Of a stretch of DNA of 64,000 bases, positions 1-7,667 are shown piece after piece; positions within the stretch are counted from its first letter, which is position 1; each line of letters begins with the position of its first letter. The notes below the pieces were generated by a model. The model was not told the DNA's origin and searched no databases. It saw only the letters and a list, made by a program, of their open reading frames with translations. A program made the position numbers and the translations under genes. Source of the DNA: an uncultured Lachnospiraceae bacterium (lineage in GTDB: Bacteria; Bacillota; Clostridia; Lachnospirales; Lachnospiraceae); the NCBI GenBank assembly GCA_900548905.1, contig URMK01000023.1, positions 1 to 64,000 of the forward strand. Direction: 5' to 3'.

Positions 1-94
1 GAAATGCAGGGGAGGGGGATGCCGCAGGACACAAAGGGCCGTCTGAACTGTTACGCGTTTCCATTAGAAGGAATGAATTATGAAATACACGCTC

Positions 95-123
95 TGGCAA
101 TTATCCCCTTATTGTGGTAGAAT
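95..123 (+). promoter_or_regulatory. Promoter for the zinc-ribbon/DUF4177 gene
   Basis: An extended -10 element (TG-n-TAGAAT, hexamer 118-123) lies 17 bases after a weak -35 TGGCAA (95-100). It is about 40 bases upstream of the next start codon. Upstream of it, bases 1-94 show no gene that I can support. Confidence 0.45.
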
Positions 124-161
124 TTTTATAAAGTACACAGGAAGAAATGGAGGGATTTCCT

Positions 162-605
162 ATGAAACAGTGCCCCAACTGCGGAGAACTTATCGGCGAT
201 GATGTAAAGGAATGTTTCAACTGCCATTATAGTTATTTTCACAGACGCGTGATAAACTCCAATGAAATAGCCAATATCCGTTACGCTAATGAGCAGCTGG
301 CCCGTGAAAGAGAGGAACAGCAGAAAGAAAAAGAAAGGCAGAAAGAAGCCCAGCTTAAAAAGAATCCTCTATATGAATATAAAACAGTCATTATAAACGA
401 TTTATCCACCGGGGAAATTGACGGCAATGCCTTTAATATGGCGCTGAGAGAATATGCGGAACAAGGATGGAGGCTCCATTCTGTTTTTGTAAATGAAGTA
501 GGCAAAACGGTAAGCCCTATGATGTTTATCCAGATTAGTCTCAATGCAACTATAGATCAGACCATTCTGATTTTTGAGAGGTGTATAAAGACGGAAGACG
601 CTTGA
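162..605 (+). CDS. Zinc-ribbon protein with a DUF4177 domain
   Basis: This small soluble protein begins with a zinc ribbon (CPNC at the start, then CFNC about 14 residues later), followed by a charged, probably helical linker rich in Glu, Lys and Gln. It ends in a segment typical of DUF4177 (YEYKTVII ... ALREYAEQGWRLHSV). The family is widespread in Firmicutes and has no known reaction. I chose the ATG at 162 rather than the one at 147 because GGAGGG (149-154) lies seven bases before it. The gene stands alone; the next gene has its own promoter. The domain call rests on motif recognition. Confidence 0.8.
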   Translation: MKQCPNCGELIGDDVKECFNCHYSYFHRRVINSNEIANIRYANEQLAREREEQQKEKERQKEAQLKKNPLYEYKTVIINDLSTGEIDGNAFNMALREYAEQGWRLHSVFVNEVGKTVSPMMFIQISLNATIDQTILIFERCIKTEDA

Positions 606-709
606 GGCCGGATAGCGCACCGGTAACGGTCTGAATACCGCATTCCCGTATTTCGTGGTATAGAAAAAGGGATGCTTTCCGTTCACCGCCATTTTCATGA
701 AATCTTAAT

Positions 710-738
710 TTGTCATCCCCCTTCCCAAATGCTACACT
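710..738 (+). promoter_or_regulatory. Promoter for the AIM24 gene
   Basis: -35 TTGTCA (710-715), 17-base spacer and -10 TACACT (733-738), preceded by TG one base upstream (extended -10). It lies 35 bases before the start codon of the downstream gene. Confidence 0.6.
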
Positions 739-772
739 TAACTTATATAAACCCTTTGAAGGAGGTATGAAA

Positions 773-1546
773 ATGTATCAGATTTCTAATTTCATGGACA
801 ATGACGATATCAAGACGCTGGCAAATGCCGGCCCGTTTACGGTTATTGAATACGAGCGGGATCTCAGTGTGATGCCCTCATCTGCCACAGTGGCCTATTT
901 CAGCAGTAAAATGAATGTGCGTAAGCGTCAGGTGGTCTGCGACCTGAGCAAGGCCAATGTGACCATCCAGGCCGGAGCCATGCAGTGGATGCTGGGAAAC
1001 GTAAATGCCACCACCGGTATTAAGGGAGTGGGCGACTTGTTCGGAAAAGCCGTGCGTGGCAAGGTTACCGGCGAATCCGCAATCAAGCCGGAATATACCG
1101 GGGACGGCGTCCTGGTACTGGAACCTACATACAAGCATCTGATTCTGATGGAAGCCGCGGACTGGGGCGGTTCCGTCGTCCTGGATGACGGCCTTTTCCT
1201 CGCCTGCGATTCCAGACTCCAGCATAAGGCGGTTATGCGTTCCAACCTCTCCTCTGCGGTCGCCGGCGGGGAAGGCCTGTTTAACCTGAGCCTGAACGGC
1301 GGCGGCGTATTCTGCATCGAAGCGGACTGCCCGAAGGAGGAACTGGTGGAAATCACCCTCCAGAACGATGTGCTGAAGGTAGACGGGAATATGGCAATCG
1401 CCTGGAGCGGCAGCCTGCAGTTTACGGTGGAACGCTCCGGAAAATCCCTGATTGGTTCCGCTGCCTCCGGCGAAGGCCTTGTAAATGTATACCGGGGCAC
1501 CGGAAAGGTCCTGATGGCGCCGGTTTCCAAAATGCCTAACGTATGA
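773..1546 (+). CDS. AIM24 family protein
   Basis: The protein of about 257 residues matches the AIM24 family (PF01987), a double-layered beta-fold group found in bacteria and in yeast mitochondria. Supporting motifs are the glycine-rich core (AGAMQWMLGNV), the segment GVLVLEPTYKHLIL, and the C-terminal GEGLVNVYRGTGKVLMAPV, which is the usual family end. There is no signal peptide or membrane segment. The start at 773 is preferred because GGAGG (761-765) is seven bases upstream; the ATG at 767 is too close. The gene is monocistronic between its own promoter and a terminator at 1628-1662. The molecular role of bacterial members is not established. Confidence 0.85.
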   Translation: MYQISNFMDNDDIKTLANAGPFTVIEYERDLSVMPSSATVAYFSSKMNVRKRQVVCDLSKANVTIQAGAMQWMLGNVNATTGIKGVGDLFGKAVRGKVTGESAIKPEYTGDGVLVLEPTYKHLILMEAADWGGSVVLDDGLFLACDSRLQHKAVMRSNLSSAVAGGEGLFNLSLNGGGVFCIEADCPKEELVEITLQNDVLKVDGNMAIAWSGSLQFTVERSGKSLIGSAASGEGLVNVYRGTGKVLMAPVSKMPNV

Positions 1547-1627
1547 TCCAACTTTCGTTATAAGAAAGATACGGGATATTACGCCCTTAACCAAGAAACA
1601 GGAATAAGCCGGGTAATTGCCTGTAGG

Positions 1628-1662
1628 AAAAACGGCCATACTTTTTACCGTATGGCCGTTTT
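1628..1662. terminator. Bidirectional terminator
   Basis: Inverted repeat AAAACGGCCATAC / GTATGGCCGTTTT (1628-1640 or 41 and 1650-1662) with A and T tracts on both sides. It lies between the convergent AIM24 gene and the membrane-protein gene at 1704-2753 and can serve both. Confidence 0.8.
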
Positions 1663-1703
1663 ATCAATCTGTTTTACGTATCCCTGCCCCCTGTATTCCG
1701 GGC

Positions 1704-2753
1704 CTATTTCACATCCGCTCTTGCCAGGGCATCCTTATAATACTTAAATTCGGTAAACACTTCTCCGGTATAGGGATTCTTCTTATTTTTCACCGACTTG
1801 TATACAATATAGCCCAGTGCGGCGGCGTTGGTGAGCAGCGCAAGGGCACTGACAACAAACATTGCCGCAGGATTGGCATTGGCCGCACCTCCCGCGGCAA
1901 TACCGTTCATGGTGCCGTCCGCATACTGAACCGGTATGGCTGCCCATTTATATACTGCGGAGCCGTCCGGGAAGGTTTCCTGGAAAAGCGGGAAAACCTG
2001 GGCGAACATACACCACATACAGAGCGTATTGGCGCGGTTCATGATCCAGCCGCCCTTGTTCCAGAAAAGAGCCGCAATCGTAGGGGCCAGCAGCAGCGCC
2101 ACCCCGCAGAACCAGGCGTGGGTGGGCAGGCAGTTATAAGTATAGGCGAAATTCCATATATCATATACCACGATATAGACCCAGATCATATCCGGCCATA
2201 TCATGTCTTTTTTATCCCTGGAAGCGTAAACCGCCCACCAGCCGGTCATGCACAGAATGTTGAGAATCCCTGCGACTGCGTTCATGATATTATGCCAGCC
2301 GCCATACAGCCAGACGCTTTCCGACGACATCCACCAGGAATTCCAGCCGTTAGCCGCCGATTCAAAATCACTGGCAACGGCAATCAGGATGTTAATCGCC
2401 ACAATAGCAAAAGGAAATGCCCTGAACCAATGCTTTTTGCCGATACCCCAGCCATATTTAATCATCATAAAACCGATACAGCCGGCCAGTGACGCATAAA
2501 GCTTGGCATAATGGAACCACCCGTTCATATACAGATGGGTCTGGTTCTGAAGCGCCCACTCCGCCCCCTGCCCGGCCGCAGCAGCTATCACCACAAAATA
2601 AACCGTAAGCGCTGCCGGCAGGACGCCGAACATGAACAAGCCTCCGAATTTGCTCCTTCTTGAAAATTCATTCAGCAGGATAAGCGCCGCCAGAACAGAC
2701 AGCATGGCAAACCATTGATAAAGCGCATTACTGCCGTAAACATGAAATAACAT
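1704..2753 (-). CDS. Polytopic membrane protein, probably DUF5692 family
   Basis: This 349-residue protein has about eight to nine hydrophobic segments, many tryptophans and no signal peptide, so it should sit in the cytoplasmic membrane. The aromatic motifs (WYNFAYTYNCLP-like stretch near the middle, WKKWFRAFP-like loop) resemble the clostridial DUF5692 family, whose function is unknown. It is the last gene of an operon with the flavoprotein and hypA (37 bases after hypA). A plausible inference is a membrane partner or anchor for a redox or metal-dependent process, but nothing in the sequence proves a substrate. The family name is from memory and should be treated as moderate. Confidence 0.6.
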   Translation of the reverse strand: MLFHVYGSNALYQWFAMLSVLAALILLNEFSRRSKFGGLFMFGVLPAALTVYFVVIAAAAGQGAEWALQNQTHLYMNGWFHYAKLYASLAGCIGFMMIKYGWGIGKKHWFRAFPFAIVAINILIAVASDFESAANGWNSWWMSSESVWLYGGWHNIMNAVAGILNILCMTGWWAVYASRDKKDMIWPDMIWVYIVVYDIWNFAYTYNCLPTHAWFCGVALLLAPTIAALFWNKGGWIMNRANTLCMWCMFAQVFPLFQETFPDGSAVYKWAAIPVQYADGTMNGIAAGGAANANPAAMFVVSALALLTNAAALGYIVYKSVKNKKNPYTGEVFTEFKYYKDALARADVK

Positions 2754-2790
2754 AAACTCCCCTCCTCGCCTTTCTTTCCGTCAGCCGCTT

Positions 2791-3135
2791 TCAGCAGGCC
2801 TCAATTTCTTTAATACTGCACTCATTTCCCGTAACCAGACAGGTATCCCAACTGCCGCAGCAGGGACACTGCCGCCCGTAGCGCACGGTGGGGTAGGTCT
2901 TTTGGCAGGCTTCGCAAAGCGTCACGGCAGGAAGTATTTCTATTTTCAAATCCGAATCCTTTAACAGCTCCGATTTCTTACGGTAATACTTCCAGCAGTC
3001 CGTCATGTACTCCGGAACCACTCCGCTCACCTCTCCCACCTCAAGCGTCACCGATCCGATTTCTGTCAGCCGGTTTTCCTCTGCCACCGCATCAAGCGTC
3101 CGGGAAATATGTACGATAATACCCAATTCATGCAT
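2791..3135 (-). CDS. hypA: HypA-like nickel metallochaperone
   Basis: The protein of 114 residues starts with MHELG, where the N-terminal Met, His2 and Glu3 form the nickel site in HypA. It carries the zinc site as CEAC and CPCC separated by 13 residues. HypA normally delivers nickel for [NiFe]-hydrogenase maturation, with HypB. Length and motifs fit the family exactly. The start at 3135 is used because an upstream ATG (3183) adds 16 residues with no family match. Its first eight bases overlap the end of the flavoprotein gene, suggesting translational coupling. No hydrogenase subunit or hypB is in this window, so the client is unknown. Confidence 0.9.
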   Translation of the reverse strand: MHELGIIVHISRTLDAVAEENRLTEIGSVTLEVGEVSGVVPEYMTDCWKYYRKKSELLKDSDLKIEILPAVTLCEACQKTYPTVRYGRQCPCCGSWDTCLVTGNECSIKEIEAC

Positions 3136-5851
3136 TCCCGCTTTCCCGTCCCTTCTTTCCTTTTCGTATAATCCGGATTTCACGCTTCAGCATATAAGGA
3201 AGAATGGCCTTCATCTTGTCCTCCGCCTTATACATATTGCTGGCCTCCGGCAGATCTCTGCTGAGATGAATCGCATCAAATTCGCATTTGGTGGTACAGA
3301 TGCCGCAGCCTATACACTTATTGGGATCCACCACCGTGGCCCCGCAGCCCAGGCAGCGGTTCGCTTCCGCTTTTACCTGCTCTTCGGTGAAGGTGCTGCG
3401 TAAATCACTAAAGTCCGTCCCGGCATCCGGGCTTTTCCGTCCCGGTACCTGCCGCTTCGCATTATCGAAGGATTCCGGATCCAGCCTGAGATTCTTTTTA
3501 TCCAGCTCAATAAACATTCTCCTGTTTCTGCCTATTGTGAGACTCTGCCCTTCATGCACAAACCGGTGTATGGATACACAGCCTTCTTTTCCTGCCGCAA
3601 TGGCATCTATGGCGAATTTCGGCCCGGTATAAACATCACCGCCCGCAAAGATATCCGGCTCACCTGTCTGATAAGTCAGAGGATCGGCTTTTACAGTTCC
3701 GTTCTTGTTGCATTCCGCCTTCGTTCCCGCAAGCAGTTCCCCCCACCGGACGGACTGTCCGATAGATACCAGAACAGACTCGCATGCCACCCGGAGAAGC
3801 TGTTCTTCATCATACCGGGGATGAAAGCGGCCGCTCTCATCAAACACGGAAATACATTTCTTAAATACCACTCCCGATACCTTTCCGTTTTCCGTGAGTA
3901 TTTCCTTCGGTCCCCAGGAATTACATACGGCGATCCCCTCTTCCAGTGCCTCGGCAACCTCGTCCGCCGCCGCGGGCATGGATTCCCGCGTTTCCAGGCA
4001 ATACATGGCTACGGCTTCGGAACCGGCACGCAGAGCCGTTCTGGCCACATCCACCGCCACATTCCCGCCGCCGATTACCACGGTGTGCCCGGCTAGCCGG
4101 ATGTCAGCCGCGTCCTGGTTAACGGAACGTAAAAATTCCAGACCTGTGAGCACACCTTCCGCCTCTTCTCCCGGGATTCCCGCCCATCGTCCGTCCTGGG
4201 CACCAATAGCGACATAAAACGCCCTATAGCCTTCCCCGCGCAGCTTCTCTATAGTAGTATCCCGCCCCACTTCAATACCGCACCGGAATTCCACCCCCAT
4301 AGCCCGCAGGACATCAATTTCCGCCTCAATGACATCCTTTTCCAGCCGAAACGACGGAATGCCGTTCAGCAGCATACCGCCGGGACGTTTTTCCTTTTCG
4401 AAAACAGTAACCGGATATCCGCTTCTTTTTAAATAAAAAGCAGCCGACATTCCCGCAGGCCCCGCTCCGATCACGGCTATTTTTTCCGTGAAAGGCTTTC
4501 CGGAATAATTCAGCATCTGGGGAATATATCGGGTCCGGGCATGCAGCTCCTGCTCCGCAATGAATTTCTTGATCTCGTCGATTGCCACCGCACTGTCAAC
4601 CGTCCCCCGGGTACAGGCATCCTCACAGCGACGGTTACAGATTGCGCCGCATACCGCCGGGAACGGGTTTTCCGTCTTAATCAGCTCCAGGGCTTCCCTA
4701 TATTTGCCCTGAGAAGCCATCTTAATATAGCCCTGTACCGGAAGATGGGCCGGACAGGCCGCCTTACAGGGAGCCGTTCCGGTATCATAGCAGTTGATCT
4801 GGTTTTTATCCCGGTAGTCCACACTCCATTTTTCCCTGCCCCATTTTGTTTCATCCGGCAGTTCCTGCCTGGGATATGCAATCTCCCCGCTTTGGGTACA
4901 CAGCTTCTGCCCCAGCCTGGCGGCCCCCGAAGGACAGTATTCCACACATCTGCCGCAGGCCACACAGTCCTCTTTTGTCACGCTGGCACGGTAGGCCGAG
5001 CGGGACATATTCGGGGTGTTGAACAGTTGGGAAGTCCGCAGGCCGTTACACACGCCCACCGCACAGTTGCATATGGCAAAAATTTTCTCCTCCCCGTCGA
5101 TATTGGTGATCTGATGGACATAGCCGTTATCCTCCGCCCGCTGCAGGATCTCCATGACTTCGCCGATATCGATATAGCGGCCCTTCCCTGTTTCCACCAG
5201 GTAATCGGCCATATCCCCCACACCGATGCATAAATCATCCTCCAAATCGCCGGTCCCTTCTCCCCGCACGCGCTGCTGACGCCGGCAGGAGCAGGCACCC
5301 ACCGCATATTTATCCTTGTATTTGTTCAGCCAATAAGAAATATGTTCGATGCTTGCCGACTCCTGTCTGGCCGGGATCGCCTTTTCCACAGGAATGACAT
5401 GCATACCGATTCCCGCTCCGCCGTAAGGCACCATAGGCGTTACTTTTTCCAGCGGAAGCCTGGCCATTTGTTCAAAGAAATCAGCCAGCTCCGGATGCTC
5501 CTCCACCTGCTTTGCGTTCATCATCATAAATTCCGCACAGCCGGGGACAAACATAGGAAGCACATACTGCTTATGGTGATCCTCATTCTCCCAGTTGTAT
5601 TCAATCAGGCCGATGACGCTCATCTCCTGAAGCAGTTCTTCGGTGCGCTCCACACTTTTTTTGCACCGCCCGGCAATCCACTGTGCCGTAGCCGGGACCC
5701 TCACCTTCATGGCCAGGGCAACCTCCGCCATCTCATCCGTTATCACACATGCCAGTCCCCAGTACTCCGGATCCTCCACGGTCACCTTCACGCCGATCCG
5801 GTCCGTTATTTTCTGACCCAGTTTCAGAATCAGTTCTCTTCCCTCCGCCAT
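3128..5851 (-). CDS. GltD-like FAD/NAD(P) oxidoreductase with ferredoxin domains and N-terminal winged helix
   Basis: This 907-residue soluble protein has a helical, winged-helix-like start (about 1-90), a cysteine-rich middle (ACSCRRQQ, AICNCAVGVCNG), a 4Fe-4S ferredoxin motif (CVACGRCVEYCP, about residue 300), and a GltD-type iron-sulfur module (CKAACPAHLPVQGYI ... CGAICNRRCEDAC). The FAD site GAGPAGMSAAFYL and the NAD(P) site GGGNVAVDVA follow. It ends with a further ferredoxin-like pair (CIGCGICTTKCEFDAIHL). Glutamate synthase small subunits share the middle and flavin parts but not the N-terminal domain. Electron transfer between NAD(P)H and an iron-sulfur partner is likely; the partner is not encoded here. 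It is the first gene of the operon with hypA. Confidence 0.85.
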   Translation of the reverse strand: MAEGRELILKLGQKITDRIGVKVTVEDPEYWGLACVITDEMAEVALAMKVRVPATAQWIAGRCKKSVERTEELLQEMSVIGLIEYNWENEDHHKQYVLPMFVPGCAEFMMMNAKQVEEHPELADFFEQMARLPLEKVTPMVPYGGAGIGMHVIPVEKAIPARQESASIEHISYWLNKYKDKYAVGACSCRRQQRVRGEGTGDLEDDLCIGVGDMADYLVETGKGRYIDIGEVMEILQRAEDNGYVHQITNIDGEEKIFAICNCAVGVCNGLRTSQLFNTPNMSRSAYRASVTKEDCVACGRCVEYCPSGAARLGQKLCTQSGEIAYPRQELPDETKWGREKWSVDYRDKNQINCYDTGTAPCKAACPAHLPVQGYIKMASQGKYREALELIKTENPFPAVCGAICNRRCEDACTRGTVDSAVAIDEIKKFIAEQELHARTRYIPQMLNYSGKPFTEKIAVIGAGPAGMSAAFYLKRSGYPVTVFEKEKRPGGMLLNGIPSFRLEKDVIEAEIDVLRAMGVEFRCGIEVGRDTTIEKLRGEGYRAFYVAIGAQDGRWAGIPGEEAEGVLTGLEFLRSVNQDAADIRLAGHTVVIGGGNVAVDVARTALRAGSEAVAMYCLETRESMPAAADEVAEALEEGIAVCNSWGPKEILTENGKVSGVVFKKCISVFDESGRFHPRYDEEQLLRVACESVLVSIGQSVRWGELLAGTKAECNKNGTVKADPLTYQTGEPDIFAGGDVYTGPKFAIDAIAAGKEGCVSIHRFVHEGQSLTIGRNRRMFIELDKKNLRLDPESFDNAKRQVPGRKSPDAGTDFSDLRSTFTEEQVKAEANRCLGCGATVVDPNKCIGCGICTTKCEFDAIHLSRDLPEASNMYKAEDKMKAILPYMLKREIRIIRKGKKGRESGNA

Positions 5852-5921
5852 ACTTCATCTCCTTTGTTTTTGGTAATATTTACAGCATTCCGAACGAAGC
5901 ATCTGCTTCTGCATTATTTAT

Positions 5922-5950
5922 ATTATATAACACTATATCTTATTATACAA
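5922..5950 (-). promoter_or_regulatory. Promoter of the flavoprotein-hypA operon
   Basis: On the minus strand, -35 TTGTAT (5950-5945), 17-base spacer and -10 TATAAT (5927-5922). It is about 70 bases upstream of the start at 5851, where an AAAGGAG site precedes the ATG. Confidence 0.65.
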
Positions 5951-6145
5951 TTTTTTTGTTATATTTCTACAAAAAACATTTGCAACAACAGCATCCATCC
6001 GGTGTATCCGCCCCCGGCGGGTGACAATGCTCCGCCGCCGCGCTTCGGCAGCTTCCATACCGTACAGAGAGGCTTTGAACCCGCGGCAGCGGGCAAATAG
6101 GCTGTGAATGGTAACTTTTATTGCGCGGATAACCGAAAGAATCTG

Positions 6146-6174
6146 TTGACAAGTTAACTTGGCAGTGTTATTCT
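6146..6174 (+). promoter_or_regulatory. Promoter for the DUF6442-XRE operon
   Basis: Consensus -35 TTGACA (6146-6151), 17-base spacer and -10 TATTCT (6169-6174) with an upstream TG (extended -10). The first palindromic operator overlaps its -35 and spacer, and the second lies at the expected transcription start. Confidence 0.75.
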
Positions 6175-6194
6175 GTATTTGACAAGTTAACTTG
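6150..6194 (+). promoter_or_regulatory. Twin palindromic operators
   Basis: The perfect 12-base palindrome CAAGTTAACTTG occurs at 6150-6161 and again at 6183-6194. The copies are inside a 19-base direct repeat and are exactly 33 bases apart, about three helical turns. They flank the -10 element, which suggests repression by a dimeric regulator, most simply the XRE protein encoded two genes downstream. Confidence 0.7.
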
Positions 6195-6218
6195 GCATTC
6201 GGAAAGGGGTATCTCTTT

Positions 6219-6554
6219 ATGGAAAAGGAAGAAATACTGGAAAAAAGCCGTAAGGAAAATAAGAACCGGGATATTTTTGAAAAAGAGGTTCTGAAAGAAG
6301 GCGGGAATATCGGAGGTATTGCCGCCGGAATCCTGGCGACCCTGTTCTTTATTCTGCAGATAACAGCGGGCGGGGGGATCAATTACGGATTGTATGCCGT
6401 GGTATTTTCTATCCCTGCGGCCGCCTTTACCGTGAAAGCCATCCGCATGAGACGCAGGCATGAAATCGCAATGTCGGTGTTCTATATCGTCTTTGTCCTT
6501 GCGCTCTCCGCAGCACATATCTATAACCTGTTCACGGCACCGGCAGTACGGTAA
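6219..6554 (+). CDS. DUF6442 family membrane protein
   Basis: A 111-residue protein with a charged N-terminal segment (MEKEEILEKSRKENKNRD) followed by about three hydrophobic helices. It resembles DUF6442, a family regularly encoded just before a small XRE regulator in Firmicutes; the function is unknown. The ATG at 6219 is chosen over 6192 because AAAGGGG (6204-6209) lies nine bases upstream and the 6192 start would fall inside the second operator. It is co-transcribed with the XRE gene 12 bases downstream. Confidence 0.75.
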   Translation: MEKEEILEKSRKENKNRDIFEKEVLKEGGNIGGIAAGILATLFFILQITAGGGINYGLYAVVFSIPAAAFTVKAIRMRRRHEIAMSVFYIVFVLALSAAHIYNLFTAPAVR

Positions 6555-6566
6555 GGCGGTGGTATT

Positions 6567-6776
6567 ATGAACGAAGACCTCATCCTGAAGAACCGTCTGA
6601 AAGAAGCCAGAAATGAAAAAAAACTGTCCCAGTCCCAGTTGGCGGAACTGGTAGGCGTATCCCGCAACACCATAAGCTCCATCGAAACCGGACAGTTCAG
6701 CCCAACTGCCAAGCTTGCTCTCATCCTGTGCATTGCACTGGACAAGAAATTCGAAGAATTATTTTATTTTGGCTGA
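6567..6776 (+). CDS. XRE-family HTH regulator (YozG type)
   Basis: A 69-residue protein made almost only of a Cro/CI-type helix-turn-helix (KNRLKEARNEKKLSQSQLAELVGVSRNTISSIETG, given here as its recognisable core around residues 7-40). Proteins of this size usually act as dimeric repressors and are often paired with a small membrane protein, as here. The two palindromes in the promoter of its own operon make autoregulation likely. No effector domain is present. Confidence 0.85.
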   Translation: MNEDLILKNRLKEARNEKKLSQSQLAELVGVSRNTISSIETGQFSPTAKLALILCIALDKKFEELFYFG

Positions 6777-6808
6777 TGTAACCCGCAATCTGTTTTGGGA
6801 GGTTTCCT

Positions 6809-7594
6809 ATGTTTACATGCCTGCAAGGAGGCTATAATACCCGCCATTCCCGGACCTTTTTCAATTCCCGTCCCCAAGGCTCCGATCACTTTCTGCTGCT
6901 CCTGGTAAGAACACAGACCGCATTTTGTATAGACGGGCGCAGTTTTACGGCTGAATCCGGCAGCATTGTCCTTATTCATCCGAATACCCCATACCGGTAC
7001 CATGGCACCGGCAGCGAATATTCCGACGACTGGCTGAGTTTCCTCTGTCCGGATCCAGAGGCCTTCCGAAATTCCGGTATTGATTTTCATATGAGCATCC
7101 CCATCGGCAATCCGGATATGTCATCCTCTTATATCAGGCAGATCCTGCTGGAAAAGTCCTGCATATCGGAGGAGTACAGGAACCAGAATATCCATATGTT
7201 GTTTTGCGTTCTCTTTAATAACCTGCGGCTTGCCTGCATGCAAAAGGCCAGGGACAGGCTCTGCAGTCCTTATTTTTCCAAAATGCAAAACCTGCGCCTG
7301 TCCCTGGCATCCGAACCCTACCGTGAGTATACGCCGGCGCTTCTGGCCGGCCCTCTGGGAATAAGCGCCTCTTATTTTCAGCACCTGTATACAGAATTTT
7401 TCCATATTTCCCTGCGTTCCGACCTGATACGGATGCGTATTGAATATGCAAAGGGCCTGCTGCAGAATACGGACATGTCCATAGAGGATATCGCCGAGGC
7501 CAGCGGCTATTCCAGCAAAATCCATTTTTACAGACAGTTCCGCCGAATTGCAGGAACCACGCCTTCCGTTTACCGCAGTTCCTTTTATCAATGA
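6809..7594 (+). CDS. AraC-family transcriptional regulator
   Basis: The 261-residue protein has a cupin-like N-terminal sensor half (IVLIHPNTPYRYHG is the typical beta-barrel edge) and a C-terminal AraC domain with two helix-turn-helix units. The second unit holds the usual signature (SIEDIAEASGYSSKIHFYRQFRRIAGTTPSVYR, about residues 222-255). AraC proteins of this layout activate sugar-use genes on binding a sugar. It converges on a GH43 glycosidase gene, which is a natural candidate target, but no binding site could be assigned. Confidence 0.88.
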   Translation: MFTCLQGGYNTRHSRTFFNSRPQGSDHFLLLLVRTQTAFCIDGRSFTAESGSIVLIHPNTPYRYHGTGSEYSDDWLSFLCPDPEAFRNSGIDFHMSIPIGNPDMSSSYIRQILLEKSCISEEYRNQNIHMLFCVLFNNLRLACMQKARDRLCSPYFSKMQNLRLSLASEPYREYTPALLAGPLGISASYFQHLYTEFFHISLRSDLIRMRIEYAKGLLQNTDMSIEDIAEASGYSSKIHFYRQFRRIAGTTPSVYRSSFYQ

Positions 7595-7650
7595 CTCAAA
7601 CTTTGCAGACAGCGGGTGAAGGGGCATTTGGCATCTGTGCAGTTTGAGTC
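7593..7650. terminator. Inverted repeat between convergent araC and GH43 genes
   Basis: GACTCAAACT (7593-7602) pairs with AGTTTGAGTC (7641-7650), and the stem extends imperfectly through TTTGCAGA/TCTGTGCA. There is no strong T tract, so this may be a weak terminator or an RNA end structure. Confidence 0.45.
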
Positions 7651-7667
7651 GTTGCGTTTACCCTGTT

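Noticed and set aside
878..1639. Long minus-strand frames opposite the AIM24 gene
   Set aside because: They are codon shadows of the plus-strand gene, which has promoter, ribosome-binding site and family match.
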